From contig JH720331.1 in the NCBI GenBank assembly GCA_000231825.2, positions 527,441 through 591,440 of the forward strand: a stretch of DNA of 64,000 nucleotides. The letters run 5' to 3'. The position numbers were made by a program, and so were the translations under genes. Positions 37,758 to 52,205 of this stretch are shown here, piece by piece. A model generated the notes under the pieces. It was not told the origin of the DNA, made no database searches, and saw only the letters and a program-made list of their open reading frames with translations. Position 1 is the stretch's first letter, and every line of letters begins with the position of its first letter. This stretch comes from Tetrahymena elliotti 4EA (taxonomy: Eukaryota; Ciliophora; Oligohymenophorea; Hymenostomatida; Tetrahymenidae).

Positions 37758-39558
37758 TCATGCATTAAAGGTTTGCTCATCTGGTGGAGTCATACCATAT
37801 TCTGCATACTTTTGTTGAATTGCCTTTTTCATTTCTTCATCAAGAATATCTTCAAATCCTTTTCCTTTAAAGAATTTAAACCAAGCTTGTACAAGTTTAT
37901 AAAAGAGAGAAGAAAACATTAAACGAGTTTCAAACCAAATCAAATTAAATTTCTTTTATATTGTGTTTGTGTCTTCGTGAAGACCTTTAACTGAATATTT
38001 TGCCATTAAATTGATACGATTAACTTGAGATCCTAATCTTTTATTAATACTTCTCACTAAATTCATATTTCTATTGATAAACAGTAAATCCTTGGGAAAT
38101 TTATTTGTATCACCAAGCATCTTTTTAAAATCTCCTTTAAACTTCATCTGCAAATTATAGACATCTTACTTAGAAATTTTATCTATTTATATATAAATTA
38201 ATTCATTTATTATGATTTTTAAAATAATTATTTTACCTGTTAAAGGTTTATTTTTATTATAAGGACGCATAAGCTAGAAACTTGCAAACTGCTCATCATC
38301 TACAATACCCCATTATTTTACAATATCCTTGAGAGTTTCGCTATCTTATAAAAAAAGACTTTTCCATAAGTGACAATATTACACCCTAAATTCTTCAGAG
38401 ACTTAAAAACATAAACCATAATCTAATAAAACTATTTATTGTTTTTAGTTATCTAGTGGGTTTCTTCTAATCAGTAAATTTCCTGGATGAGGATCTGCAT
38501 GAGTGAACCCTATTTACGTTAAATTTAAAGTATTATTTAATTTTCTTAAAAAAGCTCTTTAAAATTAAGTAAGTAAGTTAGCAAATAAATAAATTGCAAT
38601 TTTTATTTAGAGATTTTTATATTAAATGTAGATTGGTTCAGTGACTTTCTTAGTATATTGATAAAAAATCTATAAATTGATAATAAAATAATTGTTTACC
38701 TGTAATAAAGATTTATTCTGCAAATGCTTCTATAATAGAATTGAGCATCTTTTTGATATCATATCCTTTTTCGAGTAGCTAGGACTCTTCTGTAATTTTA
38801 ATTCCATCTATCCATTCCATAACTAAAGTACGTTTTGAAGTATACTAGTCATAAATATTAGGAACATAAATTTCCTTTCTTCCTAATTTATCAAATAAAA
38901 CTTTGCATTTTTTTGAGTTTTCTGCTTCGATGTTGAAGTCTATTTCTTTTGCTAAATTTTCCTCAATAGAATCATGGAATGGAGTCAAAGGAAGATCAAA
39001 TGCATACTCAAGTACTTACAAGAATAATTTATGCATAAACATATCACAGCTAAATTGCTTTTAAATGTTAGGCTTTTATATCTTCACTGCTACTATTTCA
39101 CCTGTTTTAAGCTTAGCACGGTGAACTTATGCAATACTTGCACTTGCCACAGGCTCTTCATCGAACTCTTCAAATATATCTTCTGGATTTTTACCTAAAT
39201 CTTCTCTGATGATTTTTCTGACAGCTTCATATTCGACTGCTTTAGCTTTATCTTAAAGTTATGAAAACCATTTAAAATAGGAAGGTGGAAGCATGTGTTC
39301 ACTAGCAGCTACTGCTTGACCAAACTTAACATATAGACCGTCATTCTCCCTACACATATTGTATAATTCCTCAGCTGTTTCCTCATGAATTTATTCTACA
39401 TTTTCAGGATTGAAACGCCACTTATAATTTACTAGGATAACTACACCAGCTTTGAGAGTACGTAAATTACGCCACATAATTTTTTCTCTTGTAGTATAGT
39501 CATATCCAGCATATCCAACTGCCCCTAAACCTATGATTTTCTTCCAATGTCTAAACAT
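37758..39558 (-). CDS. ADCK1-like atypical kinase (ABC1/UbiB family), probably mitochondrial
   Basis: Three exons on the minus strand, 39558-38700, 38509-38237 and 38164-37758 (introns 190 and 72 bp), 512 aa, close to the ~530 of ADCK1. The N-terminus (MFRHWKKIIGLGAVGYAGYD) is basic/hydrophobic, suited to mitochondrial targeting or anchoring. Hallmarks of the family are present: KFGQ (the KxGQ motif that covers the nucleotide pocket), EEPVASASIAQVH (the Ala-rich loop replacing the glycine loop), AVKIQKP (Lys), GFTHADPHPGNLLI (catalytic loop) and VLLDYGLC (in place of DFG). The segment EEFRVQYCHLWKSL is specific to the ADCK1/ADCK5 branch. UbiB-family proteins support coenzyme Q metabolism or mitochondrial membrane maintenance; ADCK1 itself is less defined. 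Both introns are phase 1. Confidence 0.94.
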
Positions 39559-40411
39559 TCTAAATTTTTATTTTTTTGCTTAATACCCTTTTTTTAGCTT
39601 ATTTTTATTCTATCTTTTTTTGATAAATTTATGACTTTTAAGGTTTATAGATTAACAAAGCTGTTTAAATTTCTAATAAATTTTTGAGAAAGAAACAATC
39701 TAGAAGACTTTAAGTCAATATACTGGCCTTTAATTGTTAATTATTTTAGATATATCATCTAATTTACGAGAACTTTTAATATAATTTTTGAGAAAAGTTC
39801 ATTTTGAATAAATTAGTGTCATATGCTTATTACTTATAAAAGTATCAGATATTTTAATTAATTATTTTAGGTAAAATAAATAAACAAACAAAATTTATCA
39901 TCCACCACATTAATTTACTTATTATGCGTCACCACAGATATTTCTAAAACATTCTAATCTGTAATTAAAAAAAGTGTAAAAGGGTAAAAATTATTTATGA
40001 AATTTCTTTTTTACTCTTAAAGTAACAAAAAGAACACATTTTTTTAAATTTAAAAAAGTACAAAATTAACAATAAAATATATTTTTAACATTTTATTAAA
40101 AAAAATATTTTAAAAATGGAGGAATTCTTTCATAATAAGAAAACAAATAATTGTGTAAAATTTTGATCAAGTCTTAAGATTTTATCAGAGCTTATTGATT
40201 TCTTTTTAAAAGATTATGATATTTAAACCTGATAACAGAAAAGAAAAAATAATAGAAATTTCTTTTTGGGTATAGAAAAAAGAAGAGTACAATTAGTTAA
40301 ATTTTTTATTTGGTATTTTTGAAAAGTATTTTTAAAGATTTTTAAATAATAAATGACATATATTTTAACTTTGATTAGAAAATAATCTATTTTAGTTTAA
40401 AAAGAATTTAT
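39559..40411. other. Intergenic, nothing recognised
   Basis: 853 bp between two minus-strand genes (promoter side of the ADCK1-like gene, 3' side of the giant gene). AT-rich, no supported ORF. Confidence 0.6.
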
Positions 40412-43400
40412 TCATAAAGTTTAGTTTAACTCATCCATCATTTCTTTGTTTATATTTTTCTTTTAAGTAGTGTTATTGTTAATTTATTGTGCATTCTTCA
40501 TAAACTCACTATAATTTGAATTAGGGTTTTAACTATTACTAGGTATCTTAAAAAATTGTTGCTAAGTATCAAATACCAAATAGCTATCATTACTGAGTTA
40601 AGGCAGAGGTTGAGTGCTTGAAGTCTATTATAGCATTTTTAATTAAGAAGATAAAGCTAAATCTTATTTTTTGTTTTTATTTTAGTTGAAAGAGGTAAAA
40701 TTAAGTATTTCATTCTTTAACTTTTACTTATTTGATATTGATTCATTTGATAGGTATCCACTGCTTGTGTTGTTATTAATATGTTGATTAAATTATTAAA
40801 TTTATTAAGATATGTTTTGTAGAATAACCACTTCTTTCTTAGATTTTGATTTTGAAAGTTCTTTTAACTTTTTAGAAGAAGAAGATCTCTTATTTTAAGT
40901 AGTTTATTTATTCCCAGAAGCAGCTCCTTAATTAAGGAATTTCTCAAATTGTTATTATTTTGATGATGAAGCTTGAATTTTAACCTATGAAGGATTTATT
41001 CCTGAAATGTTTATGGGTTAGAATTTTTTATTTTTGATTTAAACATTACTACTCTTTGTAGAAGAAGCTAATGATACTGTCAGTTCCTTTTCATTTAAAC
41101 CATATTTATCTTTTTTTGACTGATTTATATCAAAACCGTTTTCATTAGTTATTGTTAACTACTCCTTTGATTTAGATTTTCTTTTCTTTTTTCCTGAATT
41201 ATTATGGATCTATCCTTAGGAATTACTTCTTCCTTACTAACTCAAAGTGGAAAAATGATTTGATAGCTCATCATTCACAGTAGCCTTAGATGTATCATCA
41301 CTATTTTCGTTTTTCTCTTCATTAATTTACAAGTTTGAAAAGTTTCTTTTATATCTTTGATATATTTAATCTTCTTCTTACATTTACTATTATGAAATAC
41401 TATATGGGCTCTTCTACTAATAATCACCTTTTTTTAACTATTTCATTGAAAAATTTTCACTTGGATTTGAATTTTTATTTGCACTATATGTTTGGTCTTT
41501 TGAAAATTTTGAATTTTTCAAAGAATTTTGGTAATTAGATGATATATGAAGAGAACTAGGGTAGGAATCTTTATTTTCATCTGGAGACATCTCAATCCTT
41601 TCATTGAGAGGTGAGGTACTCTTGCTTTTTTTCTTGCTCTTTTCTGCTGAATCATTAGAAGATATTCTAAAATTTTTTTATTAAGGAGACTTTGATAATC
41701 TAGTTTTATTTCTTGATTCTCCATAAGTAGATCCAATTGGTATGTATTGTGCATTTTATGGGTGGTTAAAAAACATTTATGTTTGCTAATGTAATTTTAA
41801 GACAGACTTAAGCTCTGAAGCATCTAGTCCTTTACTTGTCATTAATTTTTTTATTAATTTGTCTTTGCATATGTTACTACCTTTCTATTAGTTATTTGAT
41901 GTATTATTATGTAATTATGACAAAGCTAAATTTATGGCACTTCCATTGTTAAAGCTGGTGCTACCTTAAGTTGTATTAATCAAGCTACTTGTATTGAATA
42001 TATTATTTGTTGAGTGATTTTTTGTCAGTAGCTTATACCCTATTGATTTGTAATATTTCCCTTGAGTTCCATTACCTCCACTCTCACTTGTTTTATTATG
42101 TTTACTATTACTGCTATTATTCATATAGTTATTATGTAAGTGATGTGTATGAACATTTTCATTCATATTCAGTCTTTTTTTACTTGTAAAGATTTCTCCA
42201 TTTGATTATTATCCTTATAAACCCTTTTAGCTGCTATTACTATTTCTTCTGAATGCTATTTCCTTAGCTCTATTGCTTGGTGTTAGAGATTTTTATATCA
42301 GAGGAGTTTAAAATGCAGTTAAATTTTCAGAATTGTAATACTGAGTTTACTATTACTACTATGGAGAATTCAATTAACTTTATTAAAAAGAAGATACTGA
42401 TTGTAATTGTGAAAATTGTAGATTTTATTATTGTTAATATATCTATTATTATTGCTATTGAAGTTAATTGTTTGTTTGTTAGAGTTAAGTTTACATCTTT
42501 TTTTATGTTTTTTTTTATTTTGGAGAATTTGATCTCTCCTTACTTTTGTTAATTGATCTTTTTGAATTCTTGGAACTAGCTGAGTTTATGTGATTAATTT
42601 CATTTGCAGTTGTGTTTCCAGTTACATTTGCTGTAGAATAATTTTATTGCTAAGTACTTTACTAGCTAATCAAATGTGATTGGCCTGAGAGAAGAGGAGT
42701 GTTATTTTATACTGCTTGACCCTAAAATCTTCCATAGTATTCTTCTGATTTTTAGAGAAGAGATTGAGATGGGCTCTAGGCTTAAGAAAGGGGGTATATA
42801 GGCTGAAGAGCAGCAGGTTCAGAAGCATATCTTTGTTTTAATTTTACAGAAGATTATTCTTCAGTTGAACTTTCTTCTTCGGTTAAAAATTCCTCAATTA
42901 TGCCTTCATCTTTTTTATTATATCTTGAGCTATCTCCTTCCCTTATAAAATATTATTCTCCCTCTTATTCTCTCTTTTGTGATTTCTTTTTAATTGTTGG
43001 AACTAATCCATTAGTGTTTTGTTGTGCAAATTTACTTTCTTCTAAAACTTCATCAACATTACTTTAAATCTTTTGATATTTTCTGTCATCTGACGAAAAA
43101 CCTCCAACACTGCTTTTCGAAAAGTTTCCTGAAGTATCAATAAATATTTTTGACTTATTATCTTTAGATGTAGGTCTATCTAATGTCTGATTGCTATCAA
43201 GTATTACAACTTGATCTTCTGAAGATGATGTATATTAAAGAGTTGCTTTTTTGTCAAACTTTTAGTAATTAGCAAGTTACTGAATTAATGATTCTTAACT
43301 ATATTCCCTTAATTCGTTTTTCTTCTAAGGTGCGAATGCCTCCAAATCATTTTTCTATTTGTCTTTTACTAAAAATTGTTCATAATTCTATTTTTCATAT

Positions 43401-46400
43401 TCAAAATTTTAATAGCTTTAAGCTAAATTTTCTTTTGATTTGTCATCCTAAAGTAACTTTCTAGCGATTGGAGGACTACTGCCATAATTATTATTTTTAT
43501 CATTTTAATACAAGTTAATATTTAACATAGCCTCCCTATCAGTATCAGGAGACCTTTCGAATTCTGCTGATTAGAATTAGGAGCCATCATATAATTTATT
43601 AGGGGAAGTATCTTCCTCTGTTAGTTTTTAGTTCTAAGGTACCTAAAAAGAGTTAAAAATTTTTGAAGATAATTACTCAGCTTATTAAGCAAATGCAGAC
43701 AATTCTTCACCTTTCTTACTTTAAACTAAAAGTACAGAAGCATGATTAGACTAAGGCATAGATGTTTAATTAGAATTTTAAAAAGAAAATGCTAGTGCTT
43801 AATCAAATTTAGCTCCTTTATTTTACTATTACTAATGCTATAACCTCAGAGAAACATTTTCCCAGTTAATGTTTTACTCTTAATTCTATTAGGATTTACT
43901 GTAAAGTTATCTTTATTTATCTGAATCATTACTTTATAATGTCTCATTGCTATCAAGTATTTAATAATTGTTTTTATTATTTTAATCTATTTCATTAAAA
44001 TCACTACTTTCTTAAGTTTTACTGATATAAAATAACTAATCATTTGGATTTTCTACCTTTTCCTATGATGATGAAGTGTCATGATTGATATCAAAACATA
44101 AATCTTAAATGCTATTACTGTCACTTAATTGCATTAATTTATTATTATTGTTATTATTTGTGTTACTTTCTCCTTCTATTAAAATAGCTTATTTTTTCTT
44201 AGACTGAGCTTCAGCAAGCAGTTATTGTTGCTAAATAATTTATTGTTGAATGTTAATATGATTATTTTTATTATCAGTTGGTTATTATTAATTCACTAAA
44301 AGATTGCTCATTTTTGATTGCTTCAGCAAAAGTTATTTTTAGTCTTAATAAATTTTTTATTGAATATATTCCTTATCATTCATTAAAAATGAATTTATAT
44401 TGAAGACCTTATCACTTTTATTTAAATCTTACTTTTAATTATTTACCTTTTCATTTTTATCTTAACTTTCATTTGATTTTTATTAATTATTTGATGTCTC
44501 TTTTGTATCGTTTATTTTCTATGAATCTTCTTTTTATAAATCAGTGCTAGGAGTAGATTATTAAATTTAACCTTTGATACTCTCGCTTTCTTCCTTAGAA
44601 GTTGAGTTCTCACTTAACCTTATCACATCATCATATTGAGATGATGTTTGAGAAAGCAAATCTAAGTTTTTCATTATTTTGTTTTTCTTATCCGAATTTG
44701 TTTACATTAATTTTTGTAAGTAAGTCTTTGATTCGTGATTGACATTTACTTGATTATTTATCACCTCTTCTTCAGAATTAGAAGTTGGTAAATTATATGC
44801 TTATCTTTTTTAATTGGCAGGGGTTTTTGTATTTGTGTTACTTTAAGGATTAATAACAAGTTTTTGATGCTTTGGCTAGTATTAGTAGCTCTAATCATCC
44901 ATAAGCTCTAATTCGTTAGTTCCAGAATTTATATTGAAGTTTTATTCTATTTTATTTTTTAGTTCAGCCTCCAAAGCTTCCTCATCCAACTCATCATCAT
45001 CTGTTGGAAAAGTTTACTAATTTTTAGAACTATCCTATTACTATTTAAAAACAAGATATTTAATTGTACGAATTCATTTAATTTACAATTTGCATTAATA
45101 TGTTTCTAGGAGAGCCTAAGTAATCATTTTAGTTTTGAGATTTCTCATATTACCCATTAGCATTTCCTTGATTCTAAAATTTTTTCTGATTAAAAATAAT
45201 TAAACATTTTTAAAGATTAAAAAAATATTTACTCTTTCTTTAATAAGTAACTGCTACTATGGCTCATCATCATCATCTTTCATAATTGATGTTTATTGAT
45301 TTGATTTAATATTTTCTTTTGTTTAATCTTTATCTTTTTTATTTTAAAACTACAAATCTTAATTATGCTAGTTTAATACTCGATTTTCTTCATTTTCATT
45401 CCAATCCTCCTCTCCTGCATCAATAATTCCTAATTGTTCAAATTCTAATTAATCATCTAACAAGTCATGATTAATATTTCCTCTGTGAATTTTGGTAGCT
45501 TTTGCATTTTGATCTTACTCATTTGACTCATTAAATGTTTTGATAGCATTTTTTTATTAAAAGTGAACATCTTAATCAATGTACTATCCTAGCTAGTGAT
45601 TTTAGTTATTCTATTATCTAAAATTAATTTATTGACTCTATTATTTCTATTAAGCAGTGCTTCTCTACTAAACTGTTAATATGTCAGTTTCTTCTGATAG
45701 TTAAATTGCTTCTTATTAATCCTAAAATATCTAATTTGAGTCTTCTTCATTATTGTAATTTACTCTCTCAATCCATAGCGTTGATGGTGGCTTTTGTAAG
45801 TAAAAATTTTATAAGGTTATTTTCAACAATATAAATATAAAAATTTTACTTTGTATTCATTTCTAAACATAGAGATATAATCACGTATGTCCTTTGAATT
45901 TAGATACTCAACCCAGAAGATTCCATCTAATTCATCATCATTAAATGCCTTTTATGATTCTTCTTCATCCTCATTATTGTTATTATTTATTAGATTAGCA
46001 CTTTTAACAGAGTTTTTGTACTCATTCTAACTTCCCATTTTAGCATTTTCTTCTTAATATTTTTGAATGGTTTCATCTTAATTTAAGATTAATAAGTCAT
46101 CATTATTTCTGTTCATAACCAACTCTGCTATCTTTTAACTTTATGTGTTTTCAGAAATATTATTTTAGTGTAATTCTTTATGGGCTGATTAGACTTAAAC
46201 AGATTAAGCTCTTTTAATATTCTTTTTATCATTCTATTTACCAAATAAATTAGATAAATTAATAAAAGAATCCTCTTTTCCTTGATGAAGCTAGGAATAC
46301 ATACTTAATCTACTCAGATTAGTATTTTTTTGGTCTAAATTAAGAACTATTGAAGAAGTCTTATTCATTTATAAATAAAATTTTTTTATTTTTTATTTAG

Positions 46401-49400
46401 GAGCACACAGTTAAATTAAAGCAAGAGCTGCTGCTTAATTTGTAGAATCCCAATCAAATTGAATTTTATAAATTGCCTTCCATATTTTAGCAGGTATGAT
46501 ATTCTCACATTGACGAAATAATCCTAAAATATCTTTCATTTTCTCAGTATAGGTATCAAAATTGTATCCTAGTCCACATAATGAGCCTATTATATTTAAA
46601 CCTCCAGTTCTGCATTCACTTTCTTAATTCACAAGTAAATTCTCTATAATCTCTAAAATTAAATTCAAAAACTATTTTTATTACACTGCTTTATAATTCC
46701 CCTACACAAAAATAATATAAATAAATTAAAAAAATTCGAAAGCAAATTTACAATATTTGGTTTCACCCAGTAACACAGAAGTCCGTAAGTTAAGCTCCTA
46801 ATGTTACTCCAAGGTGAATGTAAAAGATTAGAGACGAAAGGAACTAAATCAATAATTTCATTCAATCTTAACTCTTAAAATTCACTTGAAGTTCTTATAA
46901 ACAAAGTATTTGGTTATATTAATAAATTATTTAAATCTAGATCATTAGAGTCTGGGGAAAGCTAAAAATTTTAAGATTCTATTTTCTGTAAATCGTTTTC
47001 AGTTTATTCCTAATTAGGTTCTGCATTAAATATATTAGATAATTCTGGCTATTTATTTTAGATATATTTAGTTATTTCAGTTTAAATTGAAGGTCCACTA
47101 AAAATAGTTTAAAATAATAAATCAAGAATAATCAGTGAATTAAATAACAGTTTATTATCTCTATTTTCTTAGCAAAAAGTCACCTTAGTTACTTATAACT
47201 AGAATTTTATCATTAAAATCTGAATTTAATCTATATACTGAGTTTCAATTATGTCTGTTTTGAATATGTTTTGATAGAAATCAGGATCTTCTATTTCTTT
47301 CTCTTAAGTGTTTAATGTATTAATACTTTTCTTAGAGGTGTATAACTTATTCTTTTTCCCTAAATATATTTTAAATATTAAATTTTCTAAAAAATGACTT
47401 GCTTGAATAAGTTAACTACCTAAATTTAATGATTTATTTTTCTTTTAAATTTAAGATGAAAATCCTTTTAGGTATTATTCAAGTATTAATTTAGCAATAT
47501 TAGTAGCCTTTATTCTAACTTTAGAGTTTCCACTATTTATTATTTCTATAATAAAATTAAATTTTGATTTTTAAAAATAATTTATTTACTGATTATTGCT
47601 TGACTCAATATATTTTCTTCAAAAAATTATTTTAGGTTTTCAAAATGATAATATTATAAGTAAATTAATGCTTCTTAAAGTAAAATGATTTTTTCTTGAA
47701 ATATTTCATATTCATTATTAAATTGCTTCAAATCTTAGTCTTTGTTTACTTTTTTATTCTATTTTACATTTTTATTTTTATCAAGCTTTACAAACTGTGG
47801 TTCTTAGTTGGTAATTAGGCATTCGTCAATCAAATATTTTAATGAATTCACATTTGGTTTACTAGTTATAACTCTTAAAAAAAACTCTTGAGATCTTTTT
47901 TAAGCTTTTCCTCTCATAGTGAATTTATCAACAAAGGTATCTATGCATTTCTAATATAAAAATAATACTCTTATTTAATTCATTTATTAAATAAATGTTT
48001 ACTTTGATGATTTCAGGGTTTAAATGAAGTTGTATAATATAAAGTAAAATATCAAATATTTAGAAAGGTTCGTCATCCACACTATGAGGAATGCAATCAC
48101 AAAAGATTATAAAAAACTATTGGAGAAAATAGACATTTTCATTTTAAGCATTTTGTTTAAGTTTTGGAAGAGATGAAATAATAATTTTAATAAACTCAAG
48201 CATTAGGTGAGGAGGAGAAGACATTTAGATGTGCTCTGCAACCCTTTCTAAGAGAGGATAAGCTACATCAAACAGGTTAATGCTACTATCTTCAGGAAGT
48301 ATTTCAACCATCACCAGCCAAATATTCTTAAAAATATCAATTTAATTTTAATATTACAAGGAATTTTCAACCCACAAAATCAGTGGTTTGATCAAATTGT
48401 CAACATTAATCTGTGACTTTTGATTTATTAGAATAAGTTTTTTATTGTTTTTGTTTAAGATATTGTTATTATTATGGTTCAATTTTATTTTTTTAAAGTA
48501 TTTTAGAATAATATTAGTTTCCTCTTCAACATCTTCTTAGGTAAATTTTTCAGTTTTCTTTATCTAATCTTCTTGAATAACCTCAGTTTCATCTTGGCCG
48601 TTATCAATTAAATTAGCCAATGCTGAAAAATTTTCTTCATTAATTTGTTTATCTAAATTTAATTCTTCTTATCTTTAGTAGTAAGAATCATTTTTTAAAT
48701 AATTTATTGGATTTAAATTCTTTCTGTTTGTATGATATCTAATAGTAATAATAGTTATTAAATCAAGTAATTAATACACTTTATTTAATATATTTTAAAG
48801 ATCCTTTTTTTCCCCTTCCTACTCTGCTTCTAAAAGAGCTAAAAGCATTTCAGATATCCAGTTTATAACTCCATTTAGCTATGAAATATTCATATTATAA
48901 ACAAGCTTTAATTTAATTGTTTCCCAGAGTTTTAAGGCATAATATTATATATTTGTTATTTAAGATTCTGTGTAAAAACTTTCATATCCAGATCCATCTA
49001 TTGCATATAGCATATAATGAAAGAAGCTCATATCAATCTAATTATAAAAATAAAATCTAAAATAAATATTTTATCTTATTAAATAGAAGCTTAAAAATAA
49101 GAAAAGTATATTAAAAAAAGATTTTTTTGGAAAATAAGAATTTAAATGAAATTATTTAAGAAATCTATCAAGAATATATTTTTCTGTGGAAAATAATCAT
49201 AAAACTTTAATGAGAACCTAGAAAATTTACATTTTATCATTCTTTTACTTTTTATTGATAAAAATATTTTCAGTTTGAATTCTTAAAAATCTTTTAGAGA
49301 GTTTTGTAAGAATAATGCTTGATTGTAATCATAAAAGAATAATTAATACCTGAACATCACCTTAACATATGGCTAAGATTTTCTCTGCAATACGAAATAG

Positions 49401-52205
49401 GTAAATTCGTAGATCAGGAGAAAGCTCTCTTAATAGAATATAAACACTAATTATTTCTTGAAATATGATTCTCAGAATTTAAGAGCTAGCTGAAGCTAAG
49501 ACATTTATAAAAGTTTCCAAAAAATGATGGTAATTATCAACAATTTGTTAATAGCTGCTTTTTGAGACATAATTTCCTTTTTATCTTTTTTCCATCTTTT
49601 TTCTTATTTCAGCTAAAGCTTATAAAGAATTTTACCCTTTTTTATTTTACTTTTTATCGTTTTCAGCTTCCTTTTGATTCTTTTTAGCAGTCTAAAAGTT
49701 TTAAAATTTTTATTTTAACAATTTTTTTTAATAAGATTATTTACTTGTTTTTATTTTTCAACATCCATATCACTGATTCTTTCTTCTTCTACAATTGACA
49801 TTCTTTTACCTTCATTCTCATTTTTTATGTTATTATCATTAACTTTGCTCGCTAACTCTTCATCTCTATCAAAAAATATTTCTTTTTCAAGGTCTTCTTC
49901 GTTTTCTATGTTACTTGAATTTCTTTTTTTATCTGAATCATCTTTATCTGTTTTAGATCCACTTCTTGAAGAGTTTTAACTCAATAAAAATTAATCTTCA
50001 TTATCTTCGCTATCAGATAAATCATACTACTTTAAAATTGTTGGTTCTTCTTCTTTTATAATTGGATAGTTCATGAAAACTGATATTAAAATACAAGGTA
50101 ATTAATTTCCTAAAGTGCATCCTAACTACTCTACCATAAATTCTAATGTTTTAACAGCAGCTATTTAAATATTTTCCTATTTATCTGATAGGCATTTTAA
50201 ACACAATTTTGTAAGATAAGGACTAAGTTTAAGTAAAGCAGAGTAAGGATCAAAGTTATGGTTAATATTTATTTACTAATCATCAACTATATTTGTAAAA
50301 GAGTCAATAGCTCTAGAATATGCTGCAACCTTTTAATTTAACATATATGGTTAAACAATACAATCTGCAGCAAGTAATTCCATTTTAGCAGATTTTATTA
50401 AATTTTTATTTGAAGTTTATGATATCAAGGTATTATTATAACTTGTATTTTCTAATAAGTTTTATTTTAAAGCATTATCTTAATTTAAAAAGTTATTTCC
50501 CTAAACAGAATAGGAGGTTCTAACTTAATGAGAGGGCTGTATAGACTAAGCACTTTGAAAGAGCTGAAAATGCTATTTTAAGCTGTTTCTTTGAAGTATA
50601 TAATTCATCAAATCTCCACTTTTTTCTAACTGTAGCTTTCCAACTTAGCTATTTTAAATTGACTCAATTAGATTACAGTTCTATTTATTCTTTTCTTTTA
50701 TAATTATAAAACTAGTCAATAAATATTTAATATTTAAAATTTACTGAAAAGCACTTAGTTCATATCCTTTGAAATACTTTTTAAATATTTGCTTTTGTAA
50801 AATTTAGCTGCTTTTATAAATATTTCAGAAGATTGAACATATTTTCTGGAGTTCATAAAAGATAATCCAGATAATACTTCTGTTTCTATTGCTTCTTCTA
50901 TCCTGTTATGCTTACGAAATACATTAGATAGATTTAGCAAAGCAACTCCCTATTAAAATGGTAAATATTAATAATAATTATATGAAGATTAATTATTTCT
51001 ACATGAGAAACAGGAGGACTGCAACTCAATTTGTATCCAAAAATTTGAATGCTCTCAAAACAAACTTTAAAAAGACTTAATGCCTAATAATGTTTAATTT
51101 AATTTGAAAATAGATTAGTTATTTTTAGAAATTATATGGTAATTTTACATCATCAATATCCAATAATTTGTTGTGTGTTAAATCATCTGAATCACCTTAA
51201 TATATGTATTATAATTATAAGATTTTTTAATATCAGTTGAAATTGATTACTTCCTAAAAATTATTTTATATTGTCAAATACAGAATCTGAGTAGTTTTAA
51301 TGATCATTTTAAAATTTAACTAGAACATCCATAACAGTGTGACTTGTAATTTAAAATTGCAACTTTAGTGCTTATGCAATACCTAAAACTTTAAGCTAAT
51401 ACCTTATTAAATATGATTTTAAAAGGGGTAAGCAAGAAATTAAAATAAATATAGGTTTAAATTTATATGAATCATTTACTCTTTGTTTTGGCCTTATTCA
51501 TCTGATACTAATCCTAATTTTTCTAAGAACCCATATTAGTTAGGTTCCAACTTTATCATATTAATAAACTAATGGTTTGAAGTATTTTTTTCAATACCAT
51601 TTATTCTTTGATGAGAAAACTAATTCTGCTTTGCTTGGTAAAATTCAAAATTAGCCTTTGAAAACTCCATGTATGTAGATACAAGATGAATATTCTAATT
51701 TTAACAAAACAAAAAATTTGTTAACCAACTTTTTAAATCATCTAAAGCAATTTTATAAATGCTAGTACTATTAACAAATAAAAAGGGTTTTACTGTGATT
51801 AAGTAAGGCTCTGAGAGCTCAAATTGCATATTTATTAACAGATTTTACTATTTTTCTGCTTTTATTTACCTATTTGATTAAAATTTTATTTTTTCTTTTA
51901 AATTTTCAAATGTGAATTTGTAAAACTTTCATTTTTTGTTTAAATTTTGCTAAATTACTCAAGCTATCGTTATAATTTTGAATAAAATGTAATTTTAATA
52001 TGTAAGAAATCAAAAAATGGACTATTTACTCATTAGGTAATTCTGTGATAGGATTAGCACTATTATCTATTGAAGACACTGAATTAAATAATTGAGGTGA
52101 TGCACTATCAGTTACAGAAAATTTAATTAATGGATCACTGAAGGCTATTTCATGCATAAAATTATTGCCATTCTAAGAGTGGTTGCTATTGATGCTATTT
52201 TACAT
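40412..52205 (-). CDS. Giant HEAT/ARM-repeat-like protein with very long Q/N/S-rich tail
   Basis: Fifteen exons read right to left: 52205-52030, 51869-51480, 51402-51251, 51195-51149, 51083-51003, 50949-50745, 50694-49745, 49691-49350, 49037-48003, 47950-47590, 47545-46752, 46701-45850, 45790-45233, 45185-45087, 45040-40412. All 14 junctions are GT-AG and keep frame; total 3557 codons. Residues ~255-350 are TPR-like (GVALLNLSNVFRKHNRIEEA). Residues ~440-1600 are rich in paired helices of HEAT/ARM type (LTKLCLKCLSDKQENIQIAA; GGLNIIGSLCGLGYNFDTY), broken by acidic/Ser insertions. From ~1630 the protein becomes Asn/Gln/Ser/Lys-rich, ending in a single 4629-bp exon. The start at 52205 is the first Met in frame; the frame stays open for about 100 bp further upstream without a Met, so a further 5' exon is possible. 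I cannot name an orthologue; a scaffold role is only suggested by the architecture. Confidence 0.82.
49038..49349 (-). other. Longest intron (312 bp) of the giant gene
   Basis: Most introns of this gene are 44-77 bp; this one is 312 bp (GTATTA...AATTAG) and the first is 160 bp. It contains an earlier TTTTAG that could serve as an alternative acceptor, but only the chosen one continues the frame cleanly into IDMSFFHYML. No embedded RNA recognised. Confidence 0.7.

Noticed and set aside
37215..37990. Long + strand ORF with a stretch faintly like an ESCRT-III helix (REAIKQLHRKKVNKILVLAY)
   Set aside because: It runs on, without stop, through the antisense of the ADCK1-like gene, so its length reflects lack of TGA rather than coding. 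The similarity is too weak.
41335..42552. Several + strand ORFs opposite the giant gene
   Set aside because: They are shadows of the minus-strand low-complexity exon; the minus frame is open for 1543 codons while these are short and of spacer-like composition.
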